Shown piece by piece: positions 50,822 through 58,965 of a stretch of DNA of 64,000 nt. Below the pieces are notes generated by a model. That model did not search any database and was not told where the DNA came from. It saw only the letters and a program-made list of their open reading frames with translations. The stretch is from Anaerolineae bacterium. Its GTDB lineage: Bacteria; Chloroflexota; Anaerolineae; Aggregatilineales; Phototrophicaceae. Every line of letters starts with the position of its first letter. Position 1 is the first letter of the stretch. Position numbers and translations under genes: made by a program. The stretch spans positions 1 through 64,000 of the forward strand of contig JALHNB010000004.1 of the NCBI GenBank assembly GCA_022843745.1, read 5' to 3'.

Positions 50822-52270
50822 ATGAACATCCTATTCGCCAGTGCAGAAGCCGCGCCATTCGCCAAAACCGGCGGTCTGGCCGATGTCGTCGGTTCGCTGC
50901 CCAAAGCGCTGCGCCAGATCAACATTGACGCGCGAGTGATTATGCCCATGTACGGCCTGATCGACTACAACCGCTATCACCTGACCTATTTATTTTCATT
51001 CCAGTTCCCACGCCGGACAGGGACAATCAATGTCCATGTTCACACGACCACTTACGACGGCGTTCCCTTCTATTTCGTCCAGGCATGGCCGTTTTTCGGG
51101 CAAGAAAATGCGATTTATCAGGGGTGGGACAACGATGTGCCGCGTTTTATCTTCTTTAATCAGGTCGCGATGGCTGTTGCCTGGGAACTGCGGCAGCAGA
51201 CGGGTTGGTTCCCCGATGTGTTCCACGTCAATGATTGGCACACAGGCCTGATCCCATTTTTCCTGCACGAAAGCCGTTTCGACCCGATATGGGGCAAAGT
51301 TGGCTCGGTTATGACCATTCATAACATGGCCTACCAGGGCGAACACATTGGAGGCTGGATGTGGGAGCTAGGCATTCCGGGTCGCAATCATCCCGATCTG
51401 GTCTACCAGGATTTGACCGACAATACGCTGGCAACTGGCATCGCCTATTCGGATCGGGTAACAACTGTCAGCCCGCGCTATGCGATTGAAATTCAATATC
51501 CCTACATGGGCTATGGGCTTTATGGGTTGGTGCGCACGCGCGTCAATAAGCTGGTTGGGATTTTGAATGGCATTGACCAGGAACGCTGGAATCCTGAAAC
51601 CGACCCACTCATTACGTCGCATTTTAACGCCGACAATTTCAAAGAACTGCGTCCGGCCAATAAACGCGAATTGCAAATTAACTGCGGCCTGCCTGTGCGT
51701 AACGATGTGCCACTCATCGGCCTTGTCAGCCGTCTTGACGCGCAAAAAGGGCTTGATCTGGCAATTCCTGCCTTGCGCCGTCTGTTAAGTACCACTGATG
51801 TGCAGTTTGTCGGGCTGGGAACGGGCAGCGAGGATTTAAATTATGAATTGTGGCGCATCGGACAGGATTTCCCGCTGCGCTGTCGGACATTCGTCGCGCA
51901 CAACCTGGAAATCGCCCAACGCATTTATGCCGGATGTGACATTTTCCTCATGCCCAGCCATTTTGAACCCTGCGGCATGGGGCAGATGATCGCGATGCGC
52001 TACGGTGCGCTGCCGCTGGTGCGCGAAACAGGCGGGCTGGCGGATACCGTTGCCAACTACGACAATGGCCCAGCAGATGTGGGTACAGGCTTCGTTTTTA
52101 ACTGGACACAATCCGATGCGCTTTTCAACACGATGAACTGGGCGTTGGACACCTATCGTAACCGTCCCGAGGCCTGGCAGCGGATGCAGGAACGCGGGAT
52201 GCGAACGGATTTTAGCTGGGATAAGAGCGCACGTGAGTATACTGACCTTTACCAAGAAATTATTGACTGA
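50822..52270 (+). CDS. glgA: Glycogen synthase (ADP-glucose, GT5)
   Basis: A 482-residue enzyme that elongates alpha-1,4-glucan from ADP-glucose. Family motif FAKTGGLADVVGSLP (donor binding Lys) near the N-terminus, HVNDWHTGLIPFFL, VMTIHNMAYQGEH, GLVSRLDAQKGLDLAI and FLMPSHFEPCGMGQMIAMRYG with the catalytic Glu. The ATG at 50822 has GAGG 9 bases upstream; a GTG at 50816 is too near. Stop is followed after 11 bases by glgC, the enzyme that makes its donor. Confidence 0.95.
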   Translation: MNILFASAEAAPFAKTGGLADVVGSLPKALRQINIDARVIMPMYGLIDYNRYHLTYLFSFQFPRRTGTINVHVHTTTYDGVPFYFVQAWPFFGQENAIYQGWDNDVPRFIFFNQVAMAVAWELRQQTGWFPDVFHVNDWHTGLIPFFLHESRFDPIWGKVGSVMTIHNMAYQGEHIGGWMWELGIPGRNHPDLVYQDLTDNTLATGIAYSDRVTTVSPRYAIEIQYPYMGYGLYGLVRTRVNKLVGILNGIDQERWNPETDPLITSHFNADNFKELRPANKRELQINCGLPVRNDVPLIGLVSRLDAQKGLDLAIPALRRLLSTTDVQFVGLGTGSEDLNYELWRIGQDFPLRCRTFVAHNLEIAQRIYAGCDIFLMPSHFEPCGMGQMIAMRYGALPLVRETGGLADTVANYDNGPADVGTGFVFNWTQSDALFNTMNWALDTYRNRPEAWQRMQERGMRTDFSWDKSAREYTDLYQEIID

Positions 52271-52281
52271 GGGAGAACAAC

Positions 52282-53547
52282 TTGAAGATTAAAGCCGTTA
52301 TTTTAGCAGGTGGAGAAGGTACGCGCCTGAGCATTCTGACCAGCAAGCGCGCCAAACCCGCAGTTCCATTCGCTGGGAAATATCGCATTATCGACTTCAC
52401 CTTGAGCAACTGTGTGAACTCCAATATTTTTGATGTGCTGATCCTGACGCAGTATCGACCACACAGCCTCAACGATCATATTGGCCTGGGTCGTCCCTGG
52501 GACCTTGACCGCAGCTTCACAGGCGGTGTTCAGATTTTGCAGCCCTATAAAGGCCGTTTCGATACCGATTGGTATGCTGGCACCGCCGATGCCGTCTCCC
52601 AGAATCTCAATTTTGTCCGGCGAGGTCGCCCTGATTACGTCCTGATCCTCTCCGGCGATCACATCTACGAGATGGATTATGACGTGATGGTGCAGTTCCA
52701 TCGCGAGAAAAAGGCGGATGTCACCGTCTGTACAATTCGCGTACCATTGGACGAAGCCAGTCGCTATGGGATCGTCGATGTGGATGACGATTATCGGGTG
52801 CGCGAATTTGTGGAAAAACCAGCGAATCCCCCTGGCAACCTCGCCAGTATGGGCGTTTATATCTTCAATTATGCCGTATTGGAAAAGATGCTGACCGAAG
52901 ATCAGATGCTCAAAGGCTCGAATCATGACTTTGGTAAGGACATTTTACCGCGCATGGTCATCGAAAATATGAATGTTTTTGCCTATCCTTATGGTGGGTA
53001 TTGGATTGATGTGGGAACGATTGATGCCTTCTGGGAAGCCCATATGGATTTGCTGGCATCGCCGCCGTCGCTGAATCTGAATGATCGAACCTGGATTATC
53101 CACACCCGCAGCGAGGAACGCCCACCCGTTCAAATTCACGCGGGAGCAATCGTGCGAGACAGCCTGATTACCGATGGCTCGGTGATCGCTGAGGGCGCGG
53201 TGGTCGAGCGTTCAGTATTATCGCCAGGAGTTTACGTTGGCCCGAACGCCATTGTGCGTGAATCGATCATCCTGACCGATACCTATGTCGAAGCGGGAGC
53301 AGTCGTTGAACGCTGCATCATCGACAAAATCGCTGTGATCGGCCATAACGCGCATGTCGGCAGCATTCAGGATGTGGGCGACCTGGGAATCACCTGTGTG
53401 GGCAAAAATACCCATGTCCCAGCCGGGTACACCGTCGGGCGTGATGTCGTTCTGGGGACGGATTTGCGGTTGGAAGATTTTGCAGAATATGCGGATCGCA
53501 CCGTACCGCACGGCACAACGATAGGATTTTCAAGTAAAAAGAAATAA
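52282..53547 (+). CDS. glgC: Glucose-1-phosphate adenylyltransferase
   Basis: A 421-residue enzyme that makes ADP-glucose from ATP and glucose 1-phosphate, the committed step of glycogen synthesis. Nucleotidyltransferase domain: VILAGGEGTRLSILTSKRAK, PFAGKYRIIDFTLSN, WYAGTADAVSQN, ILSGDHIYEMDY and FVEKPANPP. The C-terminal left-handed beta helix with hexapeptide repeats covers about 290-400 (VRDSLITDGSVIAEGAVVER). TTG start with GGGAG six bases upstream. It is coupled to the next GH57 gene by an AAGGAGG that overlaps its TAA. Confidence 0.95.
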   Translation: MKIKAVILAGGEGTRLSILTSKRAKPAVPFAGKYRIIDFTLSNCVNSNIFDVLILTQYRPHSLNDHIGLGRPWDLDRSFTGGVQILQPYKGRFDTDWYAGTADAVSQNLNFVRRGRPDYVLILSGDHIYEMDYDVMVQFHREKKADVTVCTIRVPLDEASRYGIVDVDDDYRVREFVEKPANPPGNLASMGVYIFNYAVLEKMLTEDQMLKGSNHDFGKDILPRMVIENMNVFAYPYGGYWIDVGTIDAFWEAHMDLLASPPSLNLNDRTWIIHTRSEERPPVQIHAGAIVRDSLITDGSVIAEGAVVERSVLSPGVYVGPNAIVRESIILTDTYVEAGAVVERCIIDKIAVIGHNAHVGSIQDVGDLGITCVGKNTHVPAGYTVGRDVVLGTDLRLEDFAEYADRTVPHGTTIGFSSKKK

Positions 53548-53558
53548 GGAGGCGTGGT

Positions 53559-54944
53559 GTGTCAAAATTTGACCACGATTTTTTATGTTTGTATGGGCAT
53601 TTCAGCCAGCCTCGCCGGGGAAACCCTTTAACGGGGATTATCGGGTCTGAAGAAGAGGCCGCGCCCTATCACAATTGGAACGAGCGCATCACCAATATGT
53701 GTTACAGGCCGAATGCCGAAACCGACAATTATCGTCAGATCAGCTTTAGCTTTGGCGAACCGCTGTTGGAATGGCTGCAACGCCGCGCACCAGAGGTTTA
53801 TCAAAAAATCATCGCCAGCGACCAGGGACAGAACGCACTCGCGACAGCTTTTAACCATACCATTCTGCCATTGGCACGCAAGCGGGATAAACGCACCCAG
53901 ATTCTTTGGGGTATTGCCGCCTTTGAGCATCAATTTGGGCGCAAGCCATTGGGTTTCTGGCTGCCGGAGATGGCTGTCGATAGTGAAACGCTGGGGCTGT
54001 TGGCGGATGCTGGCATTCGGTATACGCTGTTGGCACAGCAGCAGATTCGCAATCTCCAGCCTAATGATGGCGCTGGCCCATATCTGGTCGAACTCCCGCG
54101 AGGCCGGAGCATCGGCGTTTTCGTGCGGGACGATGGCCTCTCCAGCGAAATCTCGTTCAATATTCACAATCTCGGCGGCGCAGGAAAATGGGTGCGCAAC
54201 GTTTTACTGCCGATGCGGAATAAAACGCGAGGCCGATTGCTGCTGATGGCAACGGCGGGCGAAACCTTCGGTCATCATTACGCGGGCGAAGAGCAATTTT
54301 TGCACTGGCTGGTCAACCACGAAGCACCGTCCATTGGCTTCCAGATGACCACGCTCGATGAATTTTTCACAGCACATGAACCGACCACGAAAATCCAGAT
54401 TGAGGAACCGAGCAGTTGGAGCGATCATCCAGGGTTAGTGAATTGGGCAACCGGACAGCCCACCGGTAAAGGCGATACCACCTGGCGTGGAGCGCTGCGC
54501 CGGGCATTAGATAACACTGCCAGCGAACTGGACAGCGCTTATGAAAATGCGACACGCATCCACAATCTCGATGCCTGGGAACTGCGCGATCAATACGCGC
54601 CAGTTTTGTTGGGGAAAATATCGGCTGAAGAATTTCTGGCGGAATACGCACCAGATATTAAAAATACAGAGGCCATCCGGCAGTTGTTGGTCGCTCAGGA
54701 ACTTATGCAGCGCAGCTATAACAGCTATACCTTCACCGACGATCATCTGGACGGCAGCCAGATACGCTATGCCATCGCCTGCGCGGCGGCGGCATTGGCA
54801 ACTGCACAGCGCGTCACCAAGCAGGACATCGCCGAGCGTTTCGTTTCCGATTTAGCGGTAGTGACTTCGGGGTCGATCACAGGGACAGCGATTTTACGTA
54901 GTGTCGTCGAAGAATTGAGTCTGACACTGGAAACCGCAGACTAA
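53559..54944 (+). CDS. Second GH57 enzyme (amylopullulanase/alpha-amylase type, DUF3536-like C-terminus)
   Basis: A 461-residue GH57 protein distinct from the branching enzyme. N-terminal LCLYGHFSQPRRGNPLTG, YRPNAETDN, HTILPLA, GFWLPEMAVDS (probable nucleophile Glu), and TAGETFGHHYAGEEQF. The C-terminal 160 residues look like DUF3536 (GVDTTW-type segment, helical end). Members act on alpha-glucan as amylase-like hydrolases or transferases; exact activity is not clear. GTG start, with strong AAGGAGG six bases upstream. Last gene of the glgA-glgC operon. Confidence 0.85.
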   Translation: MSKFDHDFLCLYGHFSQPRRGNPLTGIIGSEEEAAPYHNWNERITNMCYRPNAETDNYRQISFSFGEPLLEWLQRRAPEVYQKIIASDQGQNALATAFNHTILPLARKRDKRTQILWGIAAFEHQFGRKPLGFWLPEMAVDSETLGLLADAGIRYTLLAQQQIRNLQPNDGAGPYLVELPRGRSIGVFVRDDGLSSEISFNIHNLGGAGKWVRNVLLPMRNKTRGRLLLMATAGETFGHHYAGEEQFLHWLVNHEAPSIGFQMTTLDEFFTAHEPTTKIQIEEPSSWSDHPGLVNWATGQPTGKGDTTWRGALRRALDNTASELDSAYENATRIHNLDAWELRDQYAPVLLGKISAEEFLAEYAPDIKNTEAIRQLLVAQELMQRSYNSYTFTDDHLDGSQIRYAIACAAAALATAQRVTKQDIAERFVSDLAVVTSGSITGTAILRSVVEELSLTLETAD

Positions 54945-54950
54945 ACGTAG

Positions 54951-55137
54951 GGGCGACCCGGCGGGTCTCAGGCATCAAAATAAGTCTTAATGGTGCAAAT
55001 TGTATGTCTTCTGACCCCTTCCGTCTGCCTGCGGCAGCCTCCTCCCCCGAATTCGGGGGAGGTTGGGTGGGGGTTTATGAGCGAGAAATCGCTTCCATTG
55101 AGGTCTATCTTGATGCTTGAGACCCGGCGGGTCGCCC
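54951..55137. mobile_element. Non-coding inverted-repeat element (MITE-like), about 187 bp
   Basis: Terminal inverted repeats of about 33 bases: the left arm starts GGGCGACCCGGCGGGTCTCA and the right arm ends with the near-complement (three to four mismatches). Inside lie a 22-bp perfect palindrome centred on GAATTC (55041-55062) and a smaller CTGCC/GGCAG hairpin. No transposase is encoded. It occupies the spacer after the glycogen operon and may have been placed by a transposase elsewhere. A related short piece is at 27646-27669. Confidence 0.7.
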
Positions 55138-55149
55138 ATTTTGCGGATT

Positions 55150-55446
55150 TTAGGTCACGACGACTGAGTTATCGCCGCTGAATGGATTAGGTACATACTT
55201 ATCTGCTTCCCAATCATTATGCCATTCGCTCTGGTCGATCAGATAACGGAACTGGAATTCTTTGCCTGATTCAAGCTCCAGCATAACGGTAAAACGATCA
55301 TCTTTCAGCTTTTTCATCGGTGTTGAATGTTCATCCCATTTGTTAAAATCCCCAACCAGATGAACCGTTTCTGCTTTGACTGCCGCTGGCAGATAAAATG
55401 TCACTTTACAAATTGGCTTGCTCTTTAGATACTGCTTTTTCAACAT
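55150..55446 (-). CDS. Small CBM48/AMPK-beta-type glycogen-binding protein
   Basis: A 98-residue protein that is almost only one E-set carbohydrate-binding domain (CBM48): KVTFYLPAAVKAETVHLVGD, FNKWDEHSTPM, then KEFQFRYLIDQSEWHNDWEA. The pattern of FNxW and FRYxxD is the same as in AMPK-beta glycogen-binding domains. It likely brings proteins or itself to glycogen. It is encoded on the strand opposite to the glycogen genes, between the second GH57 and the phosphorylase. AGGAG supports the start. Confidence 0.85.
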   Translation of the reverse strand: MLKKQYLKSKPICKVTFYLPAAVKAETVHLVGDFNKWDEHSTPMKKLKDDRFTVMLELESGKEFQFRYLIDQSEWHNDWEADKYVPNPFSGDNSVVVT

Positions 55447-55634
55447 ACCAAACTCCTCTTACATGGGATCATTAGACCCTATTTTAACATAATAGCCCGT
55501 TAGATAAAGCGTTATTTATGCTAAAAAATTTAAGAAACGTCTATTAAGTGTTGCCAACATCTACGGAATCAAGCTATGCTTGGCAAGATAATCGTGCAAT
55601 TATCCACTATCTCGATTAAATTCGGGGGGGCTAG

Positions 55635-58208
55635 ATGATAAAACCTGTCGCAACCATTAACGTAGTGCCCAATTTACCTGAACCGCTGAACCGATTACAG
55701 GAGTTAGCTTATAATCTTCGTTGGGCGTGGGATCAAGAAACTACCGCGCTTTTTCGCCGCCTCGATCCCGATCTGTGGCGAGCCACCGAACATAACCCGG
55801 TCTGGATGTTGGGACTTCTGGGTCAGGATCGGCTCACCGCCGCCGCTGAAGACCCCTCTTTCCTGGCGCATCTCAATCGCGTCTGTGCTGCTTTCGATGA
55901 GTACATGAAAGCCGATAACACCTGGTATCAAGGTCAATACACCGACCTCAAAAAACCAACCATCGCTTATTTCTCGATGGAATTTGGCCTCGCCGAATGC
56001 CTGCAAAGTTATTCCGGCGGCCTGGGTGTCCTCAGCGGCGATCATCTGAAAAGTGCCAGCGACCTGGGACTGCCGTTGGTCGGTGTCGGCTTGCTCTATC
56101 AGGAAGGCTATTTTCACCAGTATCTGAATGCGGACGGCTGGCAGCAGGAATCCTATCCGATTAACGACTATGCCAATCTACCCGTGACGCTCCAGCGTGA
56201 CGCAAATGGCGATCCGATCAAAATCAGTGTACCCATGCCAGGGCGCGAATTATTCGCTGTCATCTGGAAAGTTCAGGTTGGGCGCATCCCGTTATACCTG
56301 CTCGACAGCAATATCCCCGATAATGCCCGTGCTGAAGATCGCGACTTGACAGATCGCCTTTACGGTGGGGACAAGCGAACCCGTATTCGTCAGGAAATCC
56401 TCGTGGGCATTGGCGGCATTCGCGCCTTAGAAGCCCTGAAGCTGCGCCCAAGCATCTGCCACATGAACGAAGGCCATTCGGCATTTCTGGCGCTGGAACG
56501 CATCCGGCAGTTGATGGTTGAAAATAACCTGAATTTCTCTCAGGCCAAAGAGATCGCTACCGCCAGCCAGATTTTCACCACCCATACCAACGTTCCGGCA
56601 GGTCTGGAGCGTTTCGGCTTCGATCTTATGGATGAGCATTTTACAGAATATTCTCGCAGCCTGGGTTTGTCGCGCGACGAATTTTTGAATTTGGGACGTG
56701 AGAGCATGGGCGATTATGACCTGTTCTCAATGGCGGTACTCGCGCTCAAGCTTTCCTCCGCTTCGAACGGCGTCGCCCAACTGCATGGTCTGGTTTCCCG
56801 CGAAATGTGGCGCTGGCTTTATCCCCAGGTTCCACAGGATGAAATTCCGCTTCAGGCCATCACCAACGGCATTCATGTGCAAACCTGGATCAGCCAGGAA
56901 ATGAGTACGTTATTTGATCGCTATCTCGACCCCGCCTGGCGCGATGAAGTCTGGCGGCCAGAAATCTGGGAGGCCGTGAACCAGATTCCTGATGCCGAAC
57001 TCTGGCGCACACACGAACGCCGCCGCGAACGATTGGTCGCTTTCGCCCGCACCCGTCTCGGCGCACAGTTGGAAAATCGTGGTATGCCGCGCACAGCCAT
57101 TGAAGAAGCCAATGAAGTCTTGAATCCCGATGCGTTGACCATTGGTTTCGCCCGCCGTTTCGCGACTTATAAACGCGCGACCCTGATTTTCCGCGATATT
57201 GAGCGCCTGAAACGTATCCTCAATGACGCTGAACGTCCGGTGCAGATTATCTTCGCGGGGAAAGCCCATCCACACGATAACGCTGGCAAGGAATATATCC
57301 GCCAAATCGTGAATATGGCGCGTACCGCAGACCTGCGCCATAAGATCGTTTTCCTCGAAAACTATGATATGAATATCGCGCGCTATCTGGTGCAGGGCGT
57401 TGACGTGTGGTTGAATAATCCACGCCGTCCGAAAGAGGCCAGCGGCACCAGCGGCATGAAGACCATCTATAACGGCGGCCTGAATTTCAGCATTCTTGAC
57501 GGCTGGTGGGCAGAAGGCTATAACCCATCGCTCGGCTGGTCGATTGGCAATGGCGAAGAATACCCCGAACACGAAGCCGAACATCAGGACTATATCGAAA
57601 GTCAGGCGTTCTACAACGTACTGGAACAGGATATTGTCCCGCTTTTCTACACACGGGGGCGTGACAATTTCCCGCGTGAGTGGATCGCGCGAGTCAAAAA
57701 CTCGATGCAGACACTTGCGCCATTTTTCAATACGCATCGCATGGTTCAGGAATATACCAGCCGCTACTACGTTCCGGTCTACAGCCGAGCGCTCGAAATG
57801 TCAGAATCCAACATGCGTCGCGGGCTGGCCTATGGCGAATGGCGTGCCAATCTGGAACGCGCCTGGAAGACCATTCAAATTCGAAACGTCAAAATTTCCG
57901 ATAATCAGGTGAAGGTCGGGAAAGAATTTGAAGTCGAGGCGGTGGTTCAACTGGGGCAGCTTACGCCCAAAGATGTGCGTGTGCAGCTTTATTACGGTCA
58001 GCTCAATACGCATGGCGAATTCATGAACAATGGTGAAACGATTGATATGGAGTCGATGGGCAACAACAGCGATGGCACCTATCGTTACAAAACTCGTGTC
58101 ACCTACCATACCAGCGGTGAGCGTGGGCTATCCGTGCGTGTCCTGCCGAATCATGAATATTTACCTGCGTTGATCCAGCCTGGGTTGATTACCTGGGCTA
58201 AAACTTAA
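55635..58208 (+). CDS. glgP: Alpha-glucan (glycogen) phosphorylase, DUF3417 type
   Basis: An 857-residue GT35 enzyme that degrades glycogen to glucose 1-phosphate. N-terminal DUF3417 domain (about 10-115: LPEPLNRLQELAYNLRWAWD). Catalytic domain: SMEFGLAECLQSYSGGLGVL, HMNEGHSAFLALER, THTNVPAGLERF, FARRFATYKRATLIF, and the PLP-region EASGTSGMKTIYNGGLN. The C-terminal extension 740-857 is a beta-sandwich. The GGGGGGG before the ATG is the ribosome site. It has a clear terminator downstream. Completes the synthesis/branching/degradation set of this region. Confidence 0.94.
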   Translation: MIKPVATINVVPNLPEPLNRLQELAYNLRWAWDQETTALFRRLDPDLWRATEHNPVWMLGLLGQDRLTAAAEDPSFLAHLNRVCAAFDEYMKADNTWYQGQYTDLKKPTIAYFSMEFGLAECLQSYSGGLGVLSGDHLKSASDLGLPLVGVGLLYQEGYFHQYLNADGWQQESYPINDYANLPVTLQRDANGDPIKISVPMPGRELFAVIWKVQVGRIPLYLLDSNIPDNARAEDRDLTDRLYGGDKRTRIRQEILVGIGGIRALEALKLRPSICHMNEGHSAFLALERIRQLMVENNLNFSQAKEIATASQIFTTHTNVPAGLERFGFDLMDEHFTEYSRSLGLSRDEFLNLGRESMGDYDLFSMAVLALKLSSASNGVAQLHGLVSREMWRWLYPQVPQDEIPLQAITNGIHVQTWISQEMSTLFDRYLDPAWRDEVWRPEIWEAVNQIPDAELWRTHERRRERLVAFARTRLGAQLENRGMPRTAIEEANEVLNPDALTIGFARRFATYKRATLIFRDIERLKRILNDAERPVQIIFAGKAHPHDNAGKEYIRQIVNMARTADLRHKIVFLENYDMNIARYLVQGVDVWLNNPRRPKEASGTSGMKTIYNGGLNFSILDGWWAEGYNPSLGWSIGNGEEYPEHEAEHQDYIESQAFYNVLEQDIVPLFYTRGRDNFPREWIARVKNSMQTLAPFFNTHRMVQEYTSRYYVPVYSRALEMSESNMRRGLAYGEWRANLERAWKTIQIRNVKISDNQVKVGKEFEVEAVVQLGQLTPKDVRVQLYYGQLNTHGEFMNNGETIDMESMGNNSDGTYRYKTRVTYHTSGERGLSVRVLPNHEYLPALIQPGLITWAKT

Positions 58209-58213
58209 TCCCA

Positions 58214-58250
58214 ATTATGCCGGGGCGAAAGGTGATTTTGCCCCGGTAAT
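58214..58250 (+). terminator. Terminator of the phosphorylase gene
   Basis: CCGGGGC (58220-58226) pairs with GCCCCGG (58240-58246), extended by ATTA/TAAT, and is followed by a T-rich tail. It starts six bases after the stop codon. Confidence 0.85.
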
Positions 58251-58373
58251 TTTTACTTGTCGTGGCGTTTATCGCTCAAATCAAAAAACCGTGAGATAAT
58301 CACATCGTAAATAAAGCAATAATTCACAAAAATAAATAAAACATTGGTTGCATCACATTTAGAACTGGTGGTA

Positions 58374-58402
58374 AACTTGAAGTTGTAATACTCATTCAAG
58401 TT
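58374..58402. promoter_or_regulatory. Inverted repeat upstream of the CheY-like gene
   Basis: AACTTGAA (58374-58381) and TTCAAGTT (58395-58402) form an 8-bp inverted repeat with a 13-base centre, about 100 bases before the response-regulator ATG. It may be an operator. The remaining spacer is AT-rich. Confidence 0.4.
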
Positions 58403-58502
58403 AATCTTAATCTTTGAAAAAGCTGTACGCAAATAGCGCATAGACGAATAACGAACATTATGTGGCACAGGCAGCGGCCAACATAACCTTGGAGGCTTGT
58501 GA

Positions 58503-58886
58503 ATGAAGAAACAAATTCTGGTCGTGGATGACGAAATTGGTGCTCTCACGCTCATTGGAATTATGCTTGAGCGCGGCGGATTCAGCGTGCTGAAGGCCAA
58601 GGATGCCAAAAGTGCGCTTGCTGTTCTGGACACCAATACGCCTGATCTGATTATCCTGGACGTTATGATGCCGGGAATGAATGGTATTGAACTCTGTCGT
58701 GTGATCCGTGAACGGCAGGACACCGGCCAGACGCCTGTCTTGATTCTATCAGCGCGTGGCGATGCTGAAAGTATCATGCGCGGTATCGAAGCCGGGGCGA
58801 ATGATTATCTTCCCAAGCCGATCCTCCATCATGATCTGGTCGCGAAAGTTCGCTTGATGCTGGGGCAAAACACAACCGAGGTTTAG
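58503..58886 (+). CDS. CheY-like single-domain response regulator
   Basis: A 127-residue receiver: ILVVDDEIGALTLIGIMLER (acidic pocket), phosphoacceptor in LIILDVMMPGMNG, Ser switch LILSARGD and Lys in DYLPKPI. No output domain. GGAGG upstream. It is alone, with no kinase next to it; the orphan kinases at 27729 and 29704 are possible partners. It is closer to canonical PleD/CheY receivers than the two regulators near 47 kb. Confidence 0.93.
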   Translation: MKKQILVVDDEIGALTLIGIMLERGGFSVLKAKDAKSALAVLDTNTPDLIILDVMMPGMNGIELCRVIRERQDTGQTPVLILSARGDAESIMRGIEAGANDYLPKPILHHDLVAKVRLMLGQNTTEV

Positions 58887-58908
58887 CTTCCGTTCCTTAT
58901 TCGTCGTC

Positions 58909-58948
58909 ATGCAAAAGCGTGCCTAGTTATGCAAAAGCGTGCCTATAG
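58909..58948. repeat. Two-copy tandem repeat, period 20 bp
   Basis: ATGCAAAAGCGTGCCTA occurs perfectly twice, at 58909 and 58929, in the spacer between two convergent genes. Confidence 0.8.
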
Positions 58949-58965
58949 GGGTGCGCTTTGATTTT

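Noticed and set aside
58253-58777. 174-codon minus-strand ORF opposite the CheY-like gene
   Set aside because: Composition is unlike protein, it runs antisense through a clear receiver domain, and it has no ribosome site.
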